Below, piece after piece: positions 46,333-58,504 of a stretch of 64,000 nucleotides of DNA. The DNA is from Adiantum capillus-veneris. Lineage: Eukaryota > Streptophyta > Polypodiopsida > Polypodiales > Pteridaceae. The notes under the pieces were generated by a model, which saw only the letters and a program-made list of their open reading frames with translations, did not search any database and was not told the DNA's origin. How positions within the stretch are numbered: position 1 is the first letter of the stretch; each line of letters starts with the position of its first letter. The DNA lies in NCBI GenBank assembly GCA_014529385.2, contig CM043954.1, forward strand, positions 99,408,747 through 99,472,746. The letters run 5' to 3'. The position numbers were made by a program, and so were the translations under genes.

Positions 46333-48018
46333 TGTGAAAAGTTTCTACAGAAAATAGAGATGACAACACATAGACAAGGCACAAAAGAGAAGGACAAGCT
46401 CAGAATCACACATACCACCAATCCCACAAAACAAACACTAGGCAAAATTATATTGCAAGGAAGCGTATTTCCAAGGAAATTTTGACAGCAAAAGAAGTCA
46501 ACTCCAAGTCAAAAAATGAACAAAGTACAAAGGACATTACCTGATGAAATGTTTCTAGAAAAGGCACAACTGAAAGCAAAGGCAACAATCCAACAGTTGT
46601 GATCTGTGCAAAATAATGATAAAAATGGTTAGCTTGCTGAGATTAAAATCAACATACTCTCAACACATAAAAAAAGCGATTTTATGTTTTACTTACCCAC
46701 AAATCTTTGAGATGGTCTTCCGCAATTGCTCACCCAAGAAACTTGCAGGGGTTTTGCTGCTAATTAGCTATTAAGGGGATTTCAAAGTTTATTGCAATGA
46801 AACAAAGATTCGGTTAGCTTGCTATAAGCACAAATAGACAAGTGTGGTTGAGCAATTGATGTTGAAAGAAAACTAGAGAATTTGATGGAGAATAGAAAAA
46901 ACTTCAGCAGCAAGTCATGAGTTACCTGCTCCCTTCTCACAGTGTCGGATCTTGACAAACTTCTCAGAATGTAGCAGAAGACATAACTAGCAAGGAGAGA
47001 CGGGCAGCCTGCAACAAGTTTTTATAGCGCATAGCTAGTTAAGTGGAGAATACAATTCTTGCTACAGAAGAAAACCGGTGTTCATCAATCATACCTCTTC
47101 TGCTGATCACCTCAACTTGCGGCACAGGAAGGTGTGAGCAACGCAATGCTTAAAAAGAAGAAAATCTTGGCGCCATAGGCCCAAGCTTGGCGGGATGCAC
47201 TTTGACGCTGATTGGTTGGAGTAGTTCGTGGGCACAACTGACCCCTCGGACGTTTTGTTGAGGATCTTGGTCGTGACTGAGCCATCCACGTTGGCATTAG
47301 ATGAGTGTGTCCGCGGATGCATGTGACACTAAAAGCTATTGGCAAACTCAACCATTGGTCCTTTTTTAATTTTCTAATGGCCGTCCACCCTCTTGTGACA
47401 TGGGCCTTAACTTCAGATGGAAGAAGGAGCAATGTGTGAAAAGCATATATACATTTGAGAAATGCTAGGTTTTTTTTTGTGATGAAAAAACCAATGTATT
47501 TGTTGCGAATTTTGTGAATGTGTTATGGGAACAATAATTGAGGAAACTTGAAAGAGAGAGAAATCGATGTTTGGGTCTTTTTTTTAGTTTAAATGAGAGG
47601 ATCCAAAATTGATTTAAATGTGAAACAATAGAGATTGATATGAGATTTTTAATAATGAATGAACAAGACTACTTGTTGATAGGAATTTTGCGAATGGTTT
47701 TTGTGCATAATAATTAACGAAAAAGAGAGAAAAAGGATGTTGTGTTAGCAGACAAGAAATCAGATTTCATTGAGACGTGCACGACAGTGACAAAGATAAT
47801 TTAGATCTTTCTGTTTTGTTTCAAAAACATGTATTTCTTGCAGTGAGGGGGATGAGCTCGTAGAATATTTTATCCAAATGAACTTGTACTACTATGTGTA
47901 CCGATGAATGTTTTTTCTAGTATACGTGCTACATGTAAATTCTTGGAGACAGAAAGTATGTCAAAAATAAAGTTTTCTGGTAGCAAATAACGTCGGATCG
48001 CATTTTTAAAGGTGGTTG
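46333..48018. other. No gene seen
   Basis: AT-rich DNA upstream of the Myb/SANT frame. Short minus-strand frames at 47,107-47,432 have no recognisable features. I found no convincing terminal inverted repeats of the Harbinger element. Confidence 0.5.
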
Positions 48019-48216
48019 TCAAGTGTGCTCTATCTTTCGTCTTTCAAAATTGTTTGTGACACCTATGTACTTTCGTCCGTTTTGGCGGCATGTGATGGAG
48101 TAGACGGTGTATTCAATGTCCGTTGTTTTTTGCTCCGTTGATTGTCGTGCTCGAGAAGCAGAACTTGAGTCTTGTTGTCTTGTTCTGCACAACAAAAGCA
48201 CGAAAGAAAGAAACAA
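48019..48216 (-). pseudogene. GIY-YIG nuclease fragment
   Basis: A 65-residue frame whose second half reads YTVYSITCRQNG then RKYIGVTNNFERRKIEH. This is the N-terminal core of a GIY-YIG endonuclease: a Y-x-Y strand, the YIG strand and the catalytic-type Arg in FERR. The usual following helix and the distal Glu are missing after a stop. It lies 1.2 kb downstream of the helicase on the same strand, with coding-like fragments between, so it may be the tail of the same element. Confidence 0.65.
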
Positions 48217-48257
48217 GATTAGTACAAGATTGCATGCTGAAACTTGAGAATATTAGA

Positions 48258-48608
48258 CTATATAATTACGCGGGGTATTTCTTGAATTTTTTCCATGGTG
48301 GTGCCACCTGTGGATGGGTTGTCGATGTTGACGAAAGTGTACGGATGGTCACTTCCAAAGCGTGCTTTGTAAACATCCTTGTTGTGTTGCCACATCAGCT
48401 TTTGCTCTGTAATTGATGGTGGCTCGTCATTGCACTGTCTCTTGAAGCTTGCAAAGATATCACTTGCATCATTGTTCGTTGTATCTAAGAGGTCCTCCAG
48501 TGCGATATCGTAGCCATAATGCAACATCTCAAGAATGTAGGGCTTTATTGGTGTCTTCATTTGAAGCAAACGATTACCGTCCTGGACTGTCATGAGATCC
48601 TCGGGCAC
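48258..48608 (-). pseudogene. Unidentified frame between helicase and GIY-YIG
   Basis: 116 residues (MPEDLMTVQDGNRLLQMK, YILEMLHYGYDIALEDLLD, QCNDEPPSITEQKLMWQHN). I recognise no family. Same strand as the helicase. A further coding-like stretch at 48,835-48,975 (ERPTEREM-like: YPTEREMHLLNLAGCRPD, GFENYAELRLLIDRSI) lies between, ending in a stop. Confidence 0.45.
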
Positions 48609-49403
48609 GTCAATCTCTATAGATAGTTTTCAAATGATCTCTTTCATTAGAACTAGAAAAAAAGAGTATTAGAAGGGACAAATAATTTTTTTTCCCTTGT
48701 AAAAATGCATTTTTTTTTACTGTTTATTGTAGACAGCAAAGCAATGAGAAGAAGAAAAATATAAAATTGCATGTGTGTAGAGCTAACCTGTTGCTCTTTT
48801 TGATACCCATGCTCTTGTTTTGTTCGAGCTACTTTATGGATCTGTCTATTAACAATCGCAATTCAGCATAGTTTTCAAAACCCTTGATGTTATAAGTGTC
48901 CGGGCGACAACCTGCCAGGTTAAGCAGGTGCATTTCCCTCTCTGTTGGATACTGACGTGGTTCGATTTGGGGGTTTTTCTTTGAGGCAATGTTTTACTTG
49001 AAAGGGGTAACAAGTCTCTGCAAGGTTATACAAATGTGATCAGTATTTTGTGTGCATTGGAGGAACATAATGTGATATGTTTTATAGAGCAGTATACCTT
49101 TGAATTGCTCATTTTATTCTCTTCGTTATCTATGTTGCCTGCAATGGTGACATGGTTAGAATTCATACTGAAAAAACCAATAGTAGAATTGTGGAGAACC
49201 ACTGAGAAAGTGTTCATAAGAATCGAGACAAAAGTAGAGTGCAAGATAATTCTACAAAGAGTGGAGTGCAAGTTAATGACAGTTTCGAAAGATCAACATG
49301 GAAGAACTCTTGAGACATCAGTTATATATTTATAGATTATTTGTTGCACAAATGCTGAAAAACAAAGTCATTTGAAAATTTTACGAACTATTAGAGTACA
49401 TGA

Positions 49404-51093
49404 TCAAGTAGCCACCAAAACTTTCCTAATGAGTTCTGTGTATAATATGAAGTGGAACAGGGAGAAATATATCAGGAGTCGGTAGATTGAGAATTTGGAG
49501 ATTTTGATGATCTGTGATTCGTGAAACATGACGTATGCAAGCCCCGGTGCAAATGCATCTCTGAAGATAAGAAGAACTTTGGTAGATATTGTTGCACCCT
49601 GTGCCTTGTGTCCAGTCATGGCGTACGCAAGTGTCAAGGGGAATGTAGATTTGTGAAACCATGTGCCATTGAGTGTAGTTCGTTTATGCTTTGTTCGACG
49701 AAGTGCCATCTTTTTACAGGTACAATGAATGAGAACAATGATACATATAAGTTGACCTTCATTGTTATACGTTATGGCGTCAACAGTACATGTTGCACCG
49801 TTTACTGCACCGATTGTTAAGTTGATGTTTTCAGTGATCATGCAACGAGCCCCGATTGCGATGAAGTCCAGCTCGTTGAACTTAGGCTCTAGGAGCCATT
49901 GCTGAAGTACATTTATATTATCCACGTTTGTCTTCAGGTAAAATTTTGTAATGTGAGTTTGATTGTACAACTTATTCAAGGCAAGGTTGTTGTAGTGTTG
50001 GAGGTCTGATCTATGAGTGCAAATTATTGTAGTGGAGTCGTTGATGTAGTCATGAACATGTGATTTGTCTATAATGCATGCACCCAAGAAACAATTAATC
50101 TCATCTGTGGTTGGTCTTCTTTCACGAATAATGGTCAAGAATTGGAGGAGTTCAGGGTCCGTTGCATGTCTTATGGAGCATGACATCTTGTAGAAAGTTA
50201 CATGCAGCCAGTGCACTGAGCTTGTGATATGGCATGCTTCACAAAGGTCCCGTGCATGATTACAAACTGGGGGCAACTCTGCAAGGTCACCAAGCAAGAG
50301 AATACATTTGTTGTTGAAGGGATCTGTCAATGTACCGCTTGTTACGTTGACAATCTGCCTTATGATAAGATCAAAAGTGGTCCATGTTAACATAGATAGC
50401 TCGTCTATGATTATAATATATACTTCTTTTATGTCCAAATATCCTTCATCAGTTTCGTGAATAGAGAGGGGATACTGTTGATTCCTTGTTGGTATCTTGA
50501 ATTGATAATGGACTGTAGATGCAATGCTGCTAAGTCTTGTTGCTGCAGCTCCGATCGATGCAGCAAGTATGACACTCACGTTTCGTTTGACATACTCATA
50601 TGTCAAATATCTAATAAGATGTGTTTTTCTGCTCCCTGGTGTCCCCGTGACGACATGCAAGCCATTCTTGGCATTTAGTAATTTGTTGTATATATTTAAC
50701 TGTTCCGTTGTGAGTTCTGAGTCATTGACAGCAACGAACTCCTTCAATATGGCTAGTGACTTTACTCGATGATGGTACATGTCTAGAACATTATCTGTTG
50801 AAGGTGTAATTGTTTCATTTGCTCTTCGCAATGTAGTTTTCTGAAGTATCATATGGACAAGATGATCGATTTGTTCATTGACTAGTATGTTTCTTTGTGT
50901 GTACTCTGTAATGTACATCTCCAAGTCCTCATTGCTTTGGATCAGATCCCTTGCCTGACACTCTATGAAGTAACAGCCCATTGTATTATCATAGCTGATA
51001 GAATCTCTGTCTCTCTTGATGTTATAGAAGAAGGCTTCTGTGTGTTGTCCTAGATGGTATTCTGTGAACCTGACCAATCTTTTATGATGTTTA
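49404..51093 (-). pseudogene. PIF1-family helicase, N-terminus cut by Co1
   Basis: Superfamily 1B DNA helicase, about 560 residues. Walker A GTPGSRKT (residues ~157-164) has Arg where the second Gly of GSGKT is expected. Walker B IIIIDELS is at ~233-240, and motif III is GDLAELPPV, with Glu for the usual Gln. Near the C-terminus the motif AYAMTGHKAQGATI is well kept. LTTEQLNIYNKLL is the Q-motif region. PIF1 helicases occur in Helitrons, some large DNA viruses and in cells. No Rep/HUH domain is visible here, but upstream sequence is interrupted by the copia LTR at 51,094, whose first bases supply the apparent start. The altered Walker A predicts loss of ATPase activity. Confidence 0.85.
51089..51093. 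other. Likely target-site duplication of Co1 (GTTTA), left side
   Basis: Five bases before the 5' LTR. The partner lies beyond the window. Confidence 0.4.
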
Positions 51094-51285
51094 TGTTGGG
51101 GTATAAAGCCCAATGTGGTTGCCTAGGTAAGTGGGCGGGCCGCCAGGTATGTACACCTATTCTTTTGTAAAAACCTAATAAGAACACACTATGCTCTACA
51201 CATTACAATAGAGAGAGTTCACCATATCTTCATGCTCTTCTTCTCGCACTCTCTCTCGCGTCGCACTTCTGCTCGTACTCTTTCA
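51094..51285 (+). repeat. Co1 copia 5' LTR (192 bp)
   Basis: Starts TGTTGGGGTATAAAGCCC and ends TTTCA two bases before the primer site. A short LTR, homologous to the Co2 LTR on the other strand. Confidence 0.88.
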
Positions 51286-51287
51286 AC

Positions 51288-51299
51288 TGGTATCAAAGC
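51288..51299 (+). other. Co1 primer-binding site (initiator Met tRNA)
   Basis: TGGTATCAAAGC, the classic plant copia primer site complementary to the initiator tRNA 3' end. Confidence 0.88.
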
Positions 51300-52228
51300 T
51301 CAGATCGAGGCTCGCGGCAGCACTGCAGGAGGCTAGAGTCACCAGCTCAGATTGGAGTGAAATTCGACAGACGAAGACACGGCCCCAAATCTTGTGGGAC
51401 ATCCCAAAGGGCTTGGTGTGCTCAGAATTTCATTCTGAGGTCATCTCGGTCACCGTTCGGCTTCCACAAAGGTCTGCGCAGGCCATTTTCGACTACATAG
51501 TCTCGGCGGGTGCTGATCCGACTCTACAAATTTGGGGTTTTTCGGCCTACGACTGTAGGTGCTGAGGATATCGACACTCCCAGAGTGTTGATTTGTGGTT
51601 GTCTACACATAGAAGGACGGATCACAGTTCTTGGAGGCGTGTCACATACGACACGGGCGCATCTACACACAGACTATAGGCAACATCCACTAGTTCATTA
51701 GGTAGATTGTGTTTGCTGCTTGATATTCCAGATTTCATCCTAACATTGCAGGTACTTCCACATGGGATGTATTGTCAGAGATGATGTATGTCTGTTGAGG
51801 GTTTGCTGGCTGTGAGTCACGCAGCAAACAATCGCCGCAGCGGTTACAGCATACAGTGGGAAATTTGTGGATGTATGACTTTGTGGGAAGTCTATGTACT
51901 GTCAGATTTACTGCAGCCTTTGTAGAGGGTCGAGTGAGGTTTTATTGAGCTAGGGGATTCTCGAATGTTGAGATCCTTTCGGTGATACAGGTCTTGGAGC
52001 GATCCCTCGAGCACCCTTAGATAGGCAGCTAGGATGTATTGACTGTGAGTTAGACAGTTGGGATTGCATCTTTGCTTTACTGCCGTTGAGGCATTGTCGC
52101 AGTCTATGCTTATAGGACAGTGACAGGACAGTGAGAGACAGTACAGGTGCAGGACAGGTTTACCCGCATCTTACAGTGTCAGAGAGACAGTGTTTTTTGA
52201 GCTGTTTTTTGGTCTGTTTTTGAGTACA
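51300..52228 (+). other. Co1 leader, first part
   Basis: Untranslated leader, shared with Co2 (33,531-34,414). It continues at 59,893 after the CACTA-2 insertion and ends at the gag ATG at 60,052. Confidence 0.8.
52226..52228. other. Target-site duplication ACA of CACTA-2, left
   Basis: Identical to 59,893-59,895. Three-base duplications are typical of CACTA elements. Confidence 0.88.
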
Positions 52229-52289
52229 CACTACAAGAGGTTGTGTGCTCTTGTGACACTCTTAGCGACGGAAATACACTGGGTTTTTA

Positions 52290-52485
52290 TAACCCCCGGC
52301 GTCGCTATAACCGTCGCTAAAAGCGTCGCTACGAGAGCGTCGCTATCTGCGTCGCTATATGCGTCGCTATATAGCGACGCTCATAGCGACGCCTATAGCG
52401 ACGCTCTCACAGAAGAGTATAGCGACGCATATAGCGACGCTACAGAGCCATAAATAGCGACGCTTATAGCGACGCCTGAGAGAAT
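52290..52485. repeat. Left subterminal repeats of CACTA-2
   Basis: A run of GCGTCGCTAT units (52,311-52,372) turns directly into inverted ATAGCGACGC units (52,372-52,475), so the region can fold back on itself. In CACTA elements such motifs bind the TNPA-type protein. Confidence 0.88.
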
Positions 52486-52841
52486 ATTTTTTTGGTGGCA
52501 GGGCATTGAATGCCCTGCCACCCATCAACCATATTGTACTTGTTTCTACTTTTTAAAAAAAGTGCAAAGGTAAATAATAGACCCAAAATAGTCACCCACA
52601 AGACGCATTGTTTGCAAAATTGACAATTGTACACATCATAGACAAACTGAATTGATTGGCAAATGTAATAATGACAATTGTACAACATCATAGGCATAAA
52701 GAATTGATTGGCAAAAGGAATTGCGGTGACAAATGTAATAATATACATGGTTCAAAAAGACGTATAAAATCCGTCTCATAATACATAAGCTATGAGAAAC
52801 CCTAAACTAATGCTATCTAGCTACGGCTAAACTGACGTCGT

Positions 52842-54155
52842 CTAATCAGACGTCTCATCGCGTCCAAGCGGCGTATCTGTCGGATTCTGCAAAAAAAGAC
52901 AATAAGACAGTTTTCAGTAAATATAAACATATAACGATATTTATAAAACAATACAAAAAATAAAAAAGAGTAAACCCTAATACTAACCATGCCGCCGCGA
53001 GAACTGAGAATGTCCATCAGGGCGTTTAAGCCCTTCCTGCCTGCGTACTCGCGCTCGTACGGTGTGGGATCACGTCCTGTCATCGACCACTGTCAAAACA
53101 TACAAAGATTTCATTATGTTAGAACTAAAAAACTCATAAACCCTAAACTATCGAACATGCATAAAGAGCAATGTGAAAAGACTTACAAAATCGGCCTCAA
53201 ATGATGCCCATCCACCGCTCCCCAAGTGGTGCGAGCTCCCTGCCTCTACTCGCGCTCTGGCTGCATCCTTTTGTTGCTTCCACTTGTCGGGATTCTCGCG
53301 CGCTGCTTTCTTCGCATTCTTCCAATCTTCTTTGGCCAGCCAATCTGGCCTATTCCACCCATTCTTGATTGCTTTTTGCACTTCGGAACGCTTGTGTTTG
53401 CAGTATTCGCGCATTCGAATCTTCATCAGGTCTTCATTGAAGCGCTGATCCCGTGTTGGAACCGGAAACTCATCATGAAGTATGCTGATGACTCTGTTTT
53501 TTAAATCACTTGGTACTTCACTCCATTTGTTTAGTATATAGTGTCTAAACAGCTGAGAGCAAAGACCACGCATGCGCGAGATCACCTTCTTGCCGTCATC
53601 ATCCATGATGATGCCGCCGCTGATGTCAATGGAGTAAGGCAAGCCCTCTGGCCGGTGACGCGTGAACCTGGGTGTCCCGGCAGGGGTCTCTAGCGGCGTG
53701 TCGATGGGGGTACGGACGTCAGGTGTCTCCATCGGCGTCTGGGCGCCGAAGCGAGGAGTGTCGAGTGGGGTGGCTCCTGGCGGAGTAGGTAGAGGTGTGT
53801 AGCTTCTAGGAACAATCAGCCGTGCAAAACCTGGCGTAGACGGCGATGCTGTGGCTGGTGTGGGGGCGGGCAAAGAAGGGGAGGATAAAGAGCCTCGTCG
53901 AACACGAGGCGGTGTGGAGGCATCGGTGGCGGAATCTCCACAACAACCGCCACCGCCACCACTAGAGCACCGGTGTCTAGACGAGTGTGACGCTCGTCTC
54001 GTCGACGCCGAAGCTTCGGAGCGCGCCGAATGCTCCGAAAGAGAGGGAGATGCGGATGGTGTAGGAACGCGCGATGATGCGCCAGAGCGATGACGCTCCA
54101 CGTACCACTGTCTCTGCTGCGGTGACAAAGAAGAAAGAAACTCCTCATCATCCAT
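52842..54155 (-). CDS. CACTA-2 second gene, transposase_24 / TNPA-like, 3 exons
   Basis: Inferred exons 54,155-53,187, 53,089-52,988 and 52,886-52,842, all GT-AG in phase 0, giving about 371 residues with no stop. Start MDDEEFLSSLSPQQRQWYVE. Residues ~20-170 are Ser/Pro/Thr rich with repeated TP motifs. The conserved C-terminal domain has YCKHKRSEVQKAIKNGWNRP then NPDKWKQQKDAARAR and GGWASFEADF joined by splicing to WSMTGRDPTPYEREY, the family signature. The protein likely binds the subterminal repeats. A short intron just before the start (acceptor TTTAATGCAG) suggests a 5' non-coding exon. The last exon is short and is the least certain. Confidence 0.85.
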
Positions 54156-54427
54156 ACCTGCATTAAACACATGAATATTTAAACTTAATATTGAATGAAT
54201 AGAGTAGACAATGACGCAAAGACCATTAAATACAATGACGTAATGACGCATATAAATACAATGACGCAATGAATCGAGTGATAGAAGAGGCAAGTCGAAA
54301 ACTCAGAATTTTCAATCAAAAGATGTGAGCGCGAGTAGAAAAGAGCGTTACACACCATGGAAGCTACTTAGAGAGCTAGAGCTTTTACAGCACGGAGCAA
54401 AATTGTTCAAATACAATATTTGTGGCT

Positions 54428-57400
54428 TTAAGAGATCTCTCTCTCATCCTTGCATAACTCAGCATAACTTCCTATATCTATATAGAGCTCTCCGTTTAAA
54501 CACATATCCTCTGTTTCATTTTGTAGCTCCTCTGCATGCACCCCATATAGAGTAGTAGCATCTTGATGCTCGTCTGGCACCACCGCAGCGGCTTCTGATT
54601 GAGCATCTTCTCTGATCTCCTCCATTGATGTCGTTGTGATTGGCACATGGTAGCCTTCATACGTCCTTGCACTACGAGGGGCTACCCCTATGACGTACCA
54701 CCAGTTTGATGTAGACTTTGTAGGATGAAATACTACCTGCCAGAGCCACATAACTTACATGAGAGCTTTCAAGCACATAACTTGTAAAAGGGGGATGTTA
54801 ACTATTTATATACTTACTTGTTCACAATGCTCGGGTAGTACGAAAGTGTCTCTTAGGTCAGTCCATTTCTTAGTAGAATCCACCTCAAGAAAACCAGACT
54901 CTCCTCTACGCACAGTAGCGTTTCGACCCTCCATGATTATCTTGAACCATTGCACGTCGAACAAGTCGACAAAAAATCCTCTATAATCGATCCTCAAAAT
55001 CTCTTGCAGCGTGCCGAAGTAAGTGAGTTCCGCCACCACGGGATCTGCATCAGAGGAACGTCGTCGACTAGACTGTTCAAATTTTGCCATGATTCCACAA
55101 TCTTGAGTAAAACGCTTTTTGTCGATTCGTTCCACCCTAAAATGTCGACCTTTACACCATGCTGCTGTGTATGACTTATACTACAACGAACAAAGATTAT
55201 GAGTGGCCGTTCAAACGTTTATAAATAAAGTCACTTGCTAGTCGTACATTGCAAACTTACCTTGGTCGCGCAACCCCGAGAGTACTCCCACTCTTCTTCA
55301 GTCACTTCGTCACCGCATTGTTGTGCGCTTTTCAATTGGTTGTGCAACCATCTTAAGCTCATGAAGGTTGGTAGGCTCTCCAGAACCGCTGGATAGTGCA
55401 TCGGTGGTCGTCTTCCCCGTCTCCACTCGATTCGTGCCCTTTGTCGCTCTTGCTTTGCATCCTCATATTGTGAAATCCACTTTTGCATCACTGGATTGTG
55501 AAGCATGCAAAATCGGTTGATTTTAGCCTCTAGATCTTCCGTCATCTTCTTCTCAACACCGAGATTGCACATGACAATCCCAGATATGCGCTCATCATCT
55601 ATGGTTCGCCATAGCGTGTCCCGGGATTTATCAAATCCGTCTAGCCACTCTCCAATGTACACTAGAGACTCTGATACCAACCAACCTTCTGTCATGCTAC
55701 CCTCCGGACGTGCCTTTTGACGCACATATCCCTTAAGCGTTTTCATGAAACGCTCTAAGAAGAACATCCATCTAGAATGAACTGTGCCAGCTATTTCCAC
55801 CTCATCAACTATGTGAATAAGAAGATGCACCTGAATGGTTAGTATTGTAGTAGGAAAATGTTTCTCAAACATGCACACAAGCTCCGCAGCATTTAGTTTG
55901 GCGAATGGTATGGAGTCTACGTCGATCTCCTTTTGTGAGATCCATTGCACCAGCTTTGCAAGTTTGTAGATTGTGTTACGGATGTCGAAAGACAAACATC
56001 CCTCAATGGCAACCGGTAAAATAAACTGTAAAGTATGTGCAGCAATGATATTAAAGTCCACATTTTATGCAATGATATTAAAGTCCACTATGAACGTACC
56101 TGACACATTTTATGCCAATCGTGTGACTTCAAACCGGTAAGCTTTCCTTCTTTAGTAAAACACGTTCGGAGCGAGTGCATTACGCCAGTGGGGGTCCGCA
56201 AAGATCGAATGGCCTCTTTTACTTTGCGTTCTTGGGCTCCTGTGAAAATCCATGGTGCTTTAGGAAGTTTTATCGATCCATCAGACGCTGTTTGCGGCCA
56301 ATATTGCTCCATACGATCCACATTTCTAAGGTCAACTCTGGCTCCCAAAGTATCTTTCTTGCCGGTCAAATGGTCCCATAGTAGATTACCCACATTCTTG
56401 AATATGTGCATTGGATCGAGCAAGTGATTGATCACGAGTCGGGGCCAGTATGGTAACTCGTACCATAGAGATAGTCTCTTCATCCCTGGAGGCAATCTGT
56501 CATCGCACATCTCCTTCTGCTCTAACCATGCTTGTGCAAACATCCTTGGTGGCTCTCTTCCCAAAAAGCCGTCGCGTAACACATGATTCTCCGGAAGATA
56601 CGCTTGATGACCTTCGTAGATTTGCTTCTTCAGTGAGGGTGCCCTACGTGCATTCAGTCTAGGTCCACATGTGACACATGCTCTGTATCCGCTTGTTTGA
56701 AGCCCTGCATGTATACACATGATAATAGATCAACTATGGGGAAAAACAAGATTTACAGTGTCTGAGAGAGGAGTGTCAATAGATCACCTGAGCATTCTGT
56801 TAGCCCGGGATAGTCATGCATGGTCCACATTAGAATACCTCTGATCAAAGCATTCCGTCGTCCTGTGTGTCGGCTCATATCCACCACCTCTATGCCAATC
56901 CACAATTGTTGTAGCTCTTCCAATAGTGGACGAAGATACACATCCATATTCCCCACTTTATATCGCCCTGGCACAATCAAGCTTAGCCATAGGTGCCCCT
57001 TCTTCGTAGTCAACCACGGGGGAATGTTGTAGTTGACGATGACAACGGGCCATACACTGTAAGATGTTGATCTTTGACCAAATGGATTTACGCCATCCAT
57101 AGCCAGGCCTAAGCGCAAATTTCGAGCTTCCCTGGCAAAATCCGACCATGTTCCATCTATATGTTTCCAGGCTGCGCAATCTGCAGGAATTCGTAGCACA
57201 CCATCCGAAGATTTATTCTCCTCATGCCATGATGCTAGGGCGGCCATGGACTTACATTCGAAGAAATGCTTGATGCGAGGAAGCAAAGGAAAATGTCGCA
57301 AAACCTTTTGTGGAATTTTTGTCCCGTGGAGATCTACTCGATATCTTTCGGAATCACATTTCGGACACTTCTCCATGTCTGTGTATTCCCCTCTGAAAAG

Positions 57401-58156
57401 AATGCAGTCATTAGGACAAGCGTGGATAGAATTGTAATCCATCCCCAAGTTTCGCAAAATCTTTCTTGCTTCATCTCGGGAATCTGGCATCACATTGTCA
57501 GCTGGTAGAATGTGCTCTTTCAGCAATCTACACAACATAAAAATATGATACAGTCGTGTAAAAATCTATCAGATCATTATACATTTAGAGTTCTATTAAA
57601 GTAAACTAATTGTAATAGATCACCTGAAAAGCGCTGTGACGCTAGTGTCACTCCATCCAAACTTTGCCTGCATGTTGAGAAGAACCAGGAGTGCTTTCAA
57701 TCTAGACATACGTGCTCCATTATACAATGATGTATCGGCTTCACTTTTCATATCATCATAGATAAGCCTTTCTGAATCCATGATCGTCTCGATCATTTCA
57801 TCAATCTCGGGCTCAAACATTGCCTCGTTGGGAATGTGCTCTGCATGATCATCCCCCGAGCTGTCAGAGGCTACATCTTGTGGCCTCACATATGCTGCTT
57901 GACCAAAGCGCCTGCGAATACGTCTATTGGGTTGCAAGATTGCTGCTTGTTGGCCAGCGTCAGAGTCCGACGAGTTATAATTGGCAACAACTCGATCTAT
58001 AATAGATGGATCAAACTCGCCAAATTCACGAACGTGCTGCAAAGAAACACGTCTTGTCCGTCGCACAGCATGCTTGCATTGATTACAAGGACATAAGACC
58101 CTCGTTGAGAGATAGGTGTTTCGGTTGGACGGTCCCACATCCTCGTCGCTACTCAT
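54428..58156 (-). CDS. CACTA-2 TNP2-type transposase, 6 exons, open frame
   Basis: Inferred exons: 58,156-57,624; 57,527-56,788; 56,704-56,100; 56,025-55,261; 55,180-54,818; 54,736-54,428. All junctions are GT-AG and the phases match, giving about 1,104 residues without a stop. The N-terminus has a Cys motif (LCPCNQCKHAVRRTRR) of the transposon-associated domain. Exon 2 holds CPNDCILFRGEY and CPKC, then transposase_21 with LGLAMDGVNPFGQ and YKVGNMDVYLRPLLEEL. Exons 3-4 hold the transposase end and DUF4218 (LPVAIEGCLSFDIR, FMKTLKGYV). Exons 5-6 hold DUF4216 (GRHFRVERIDKKRF, FDVQWFKII) and an acidic tail. It cuts at the CACTA ends. Length and domain order are normal for the family. Confidence 0.92.
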
Positions 58157-58242
58157 AATGAGGATAAAAAACTTATAACCTGGACAAAAAATTTAATATT
58201 CTATTGGCATTCTTCGTCTTATCTCTCTCTCTCTCTCTTTAC

Positions 58243-58360
58243 CTCACATTCTCTAGTCATGTCCAATCCCCGCACACCTCGGTCTAGAGGTGCACGGAGA
58301 TCAGAACCACCGGGTTATAATCTCGTCTTTATTGGTCAATACCTATATTTGTGGGTACAA
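58243..58360. repeat. Single copy of the CACTA-1 tandem unit
   Basis: ACCTCACATTCTCTAG, CACACCTCGGTCTAGAGGTG and CTCGTCTTTATTGGTCAAT match the units at 4,297-5,345. It lies just upstream of the transposase start. Confidence 0.85.
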
Positions 58361-58504
58361 GAAATCTAGACACCCACGTCTACATGATACTGCATGTAGT
58401 GGACAAAATCCCTTTGCCTCTTCTCTAGCTGTAGCACTTCACTTCATCTTAACATCTTTTCACAGTAGATCTTTTCACTGTTCGTCTAACTCTAAACCCT
58501 AAAC

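Noticed and set aside
43450-47400. Terminal inverted repeats for the Harbinger element
   Set aside because: GGGCCCCTTTGTGAGTCC near 43,455 looked promising, but I could not find its complement on the other side.
47107-47432. Overlapping 106- and 71-residue minus-strand frames
   Set aside because: Unbiased composition, no motif and no extension; nothing supports coding.
51288-51299. Possible tRNA gene fragment
   Set aside because: Only the initiator-tRNA 3' complement is present, directly after an LTR end; it is a primer-binding site.
52311-52475. CRISPR-like array of short regular repeats
   Set aside because: The 10-mers are in both orientations, have no unique spacers, lie at CACTA termini and belong to a plant genome.
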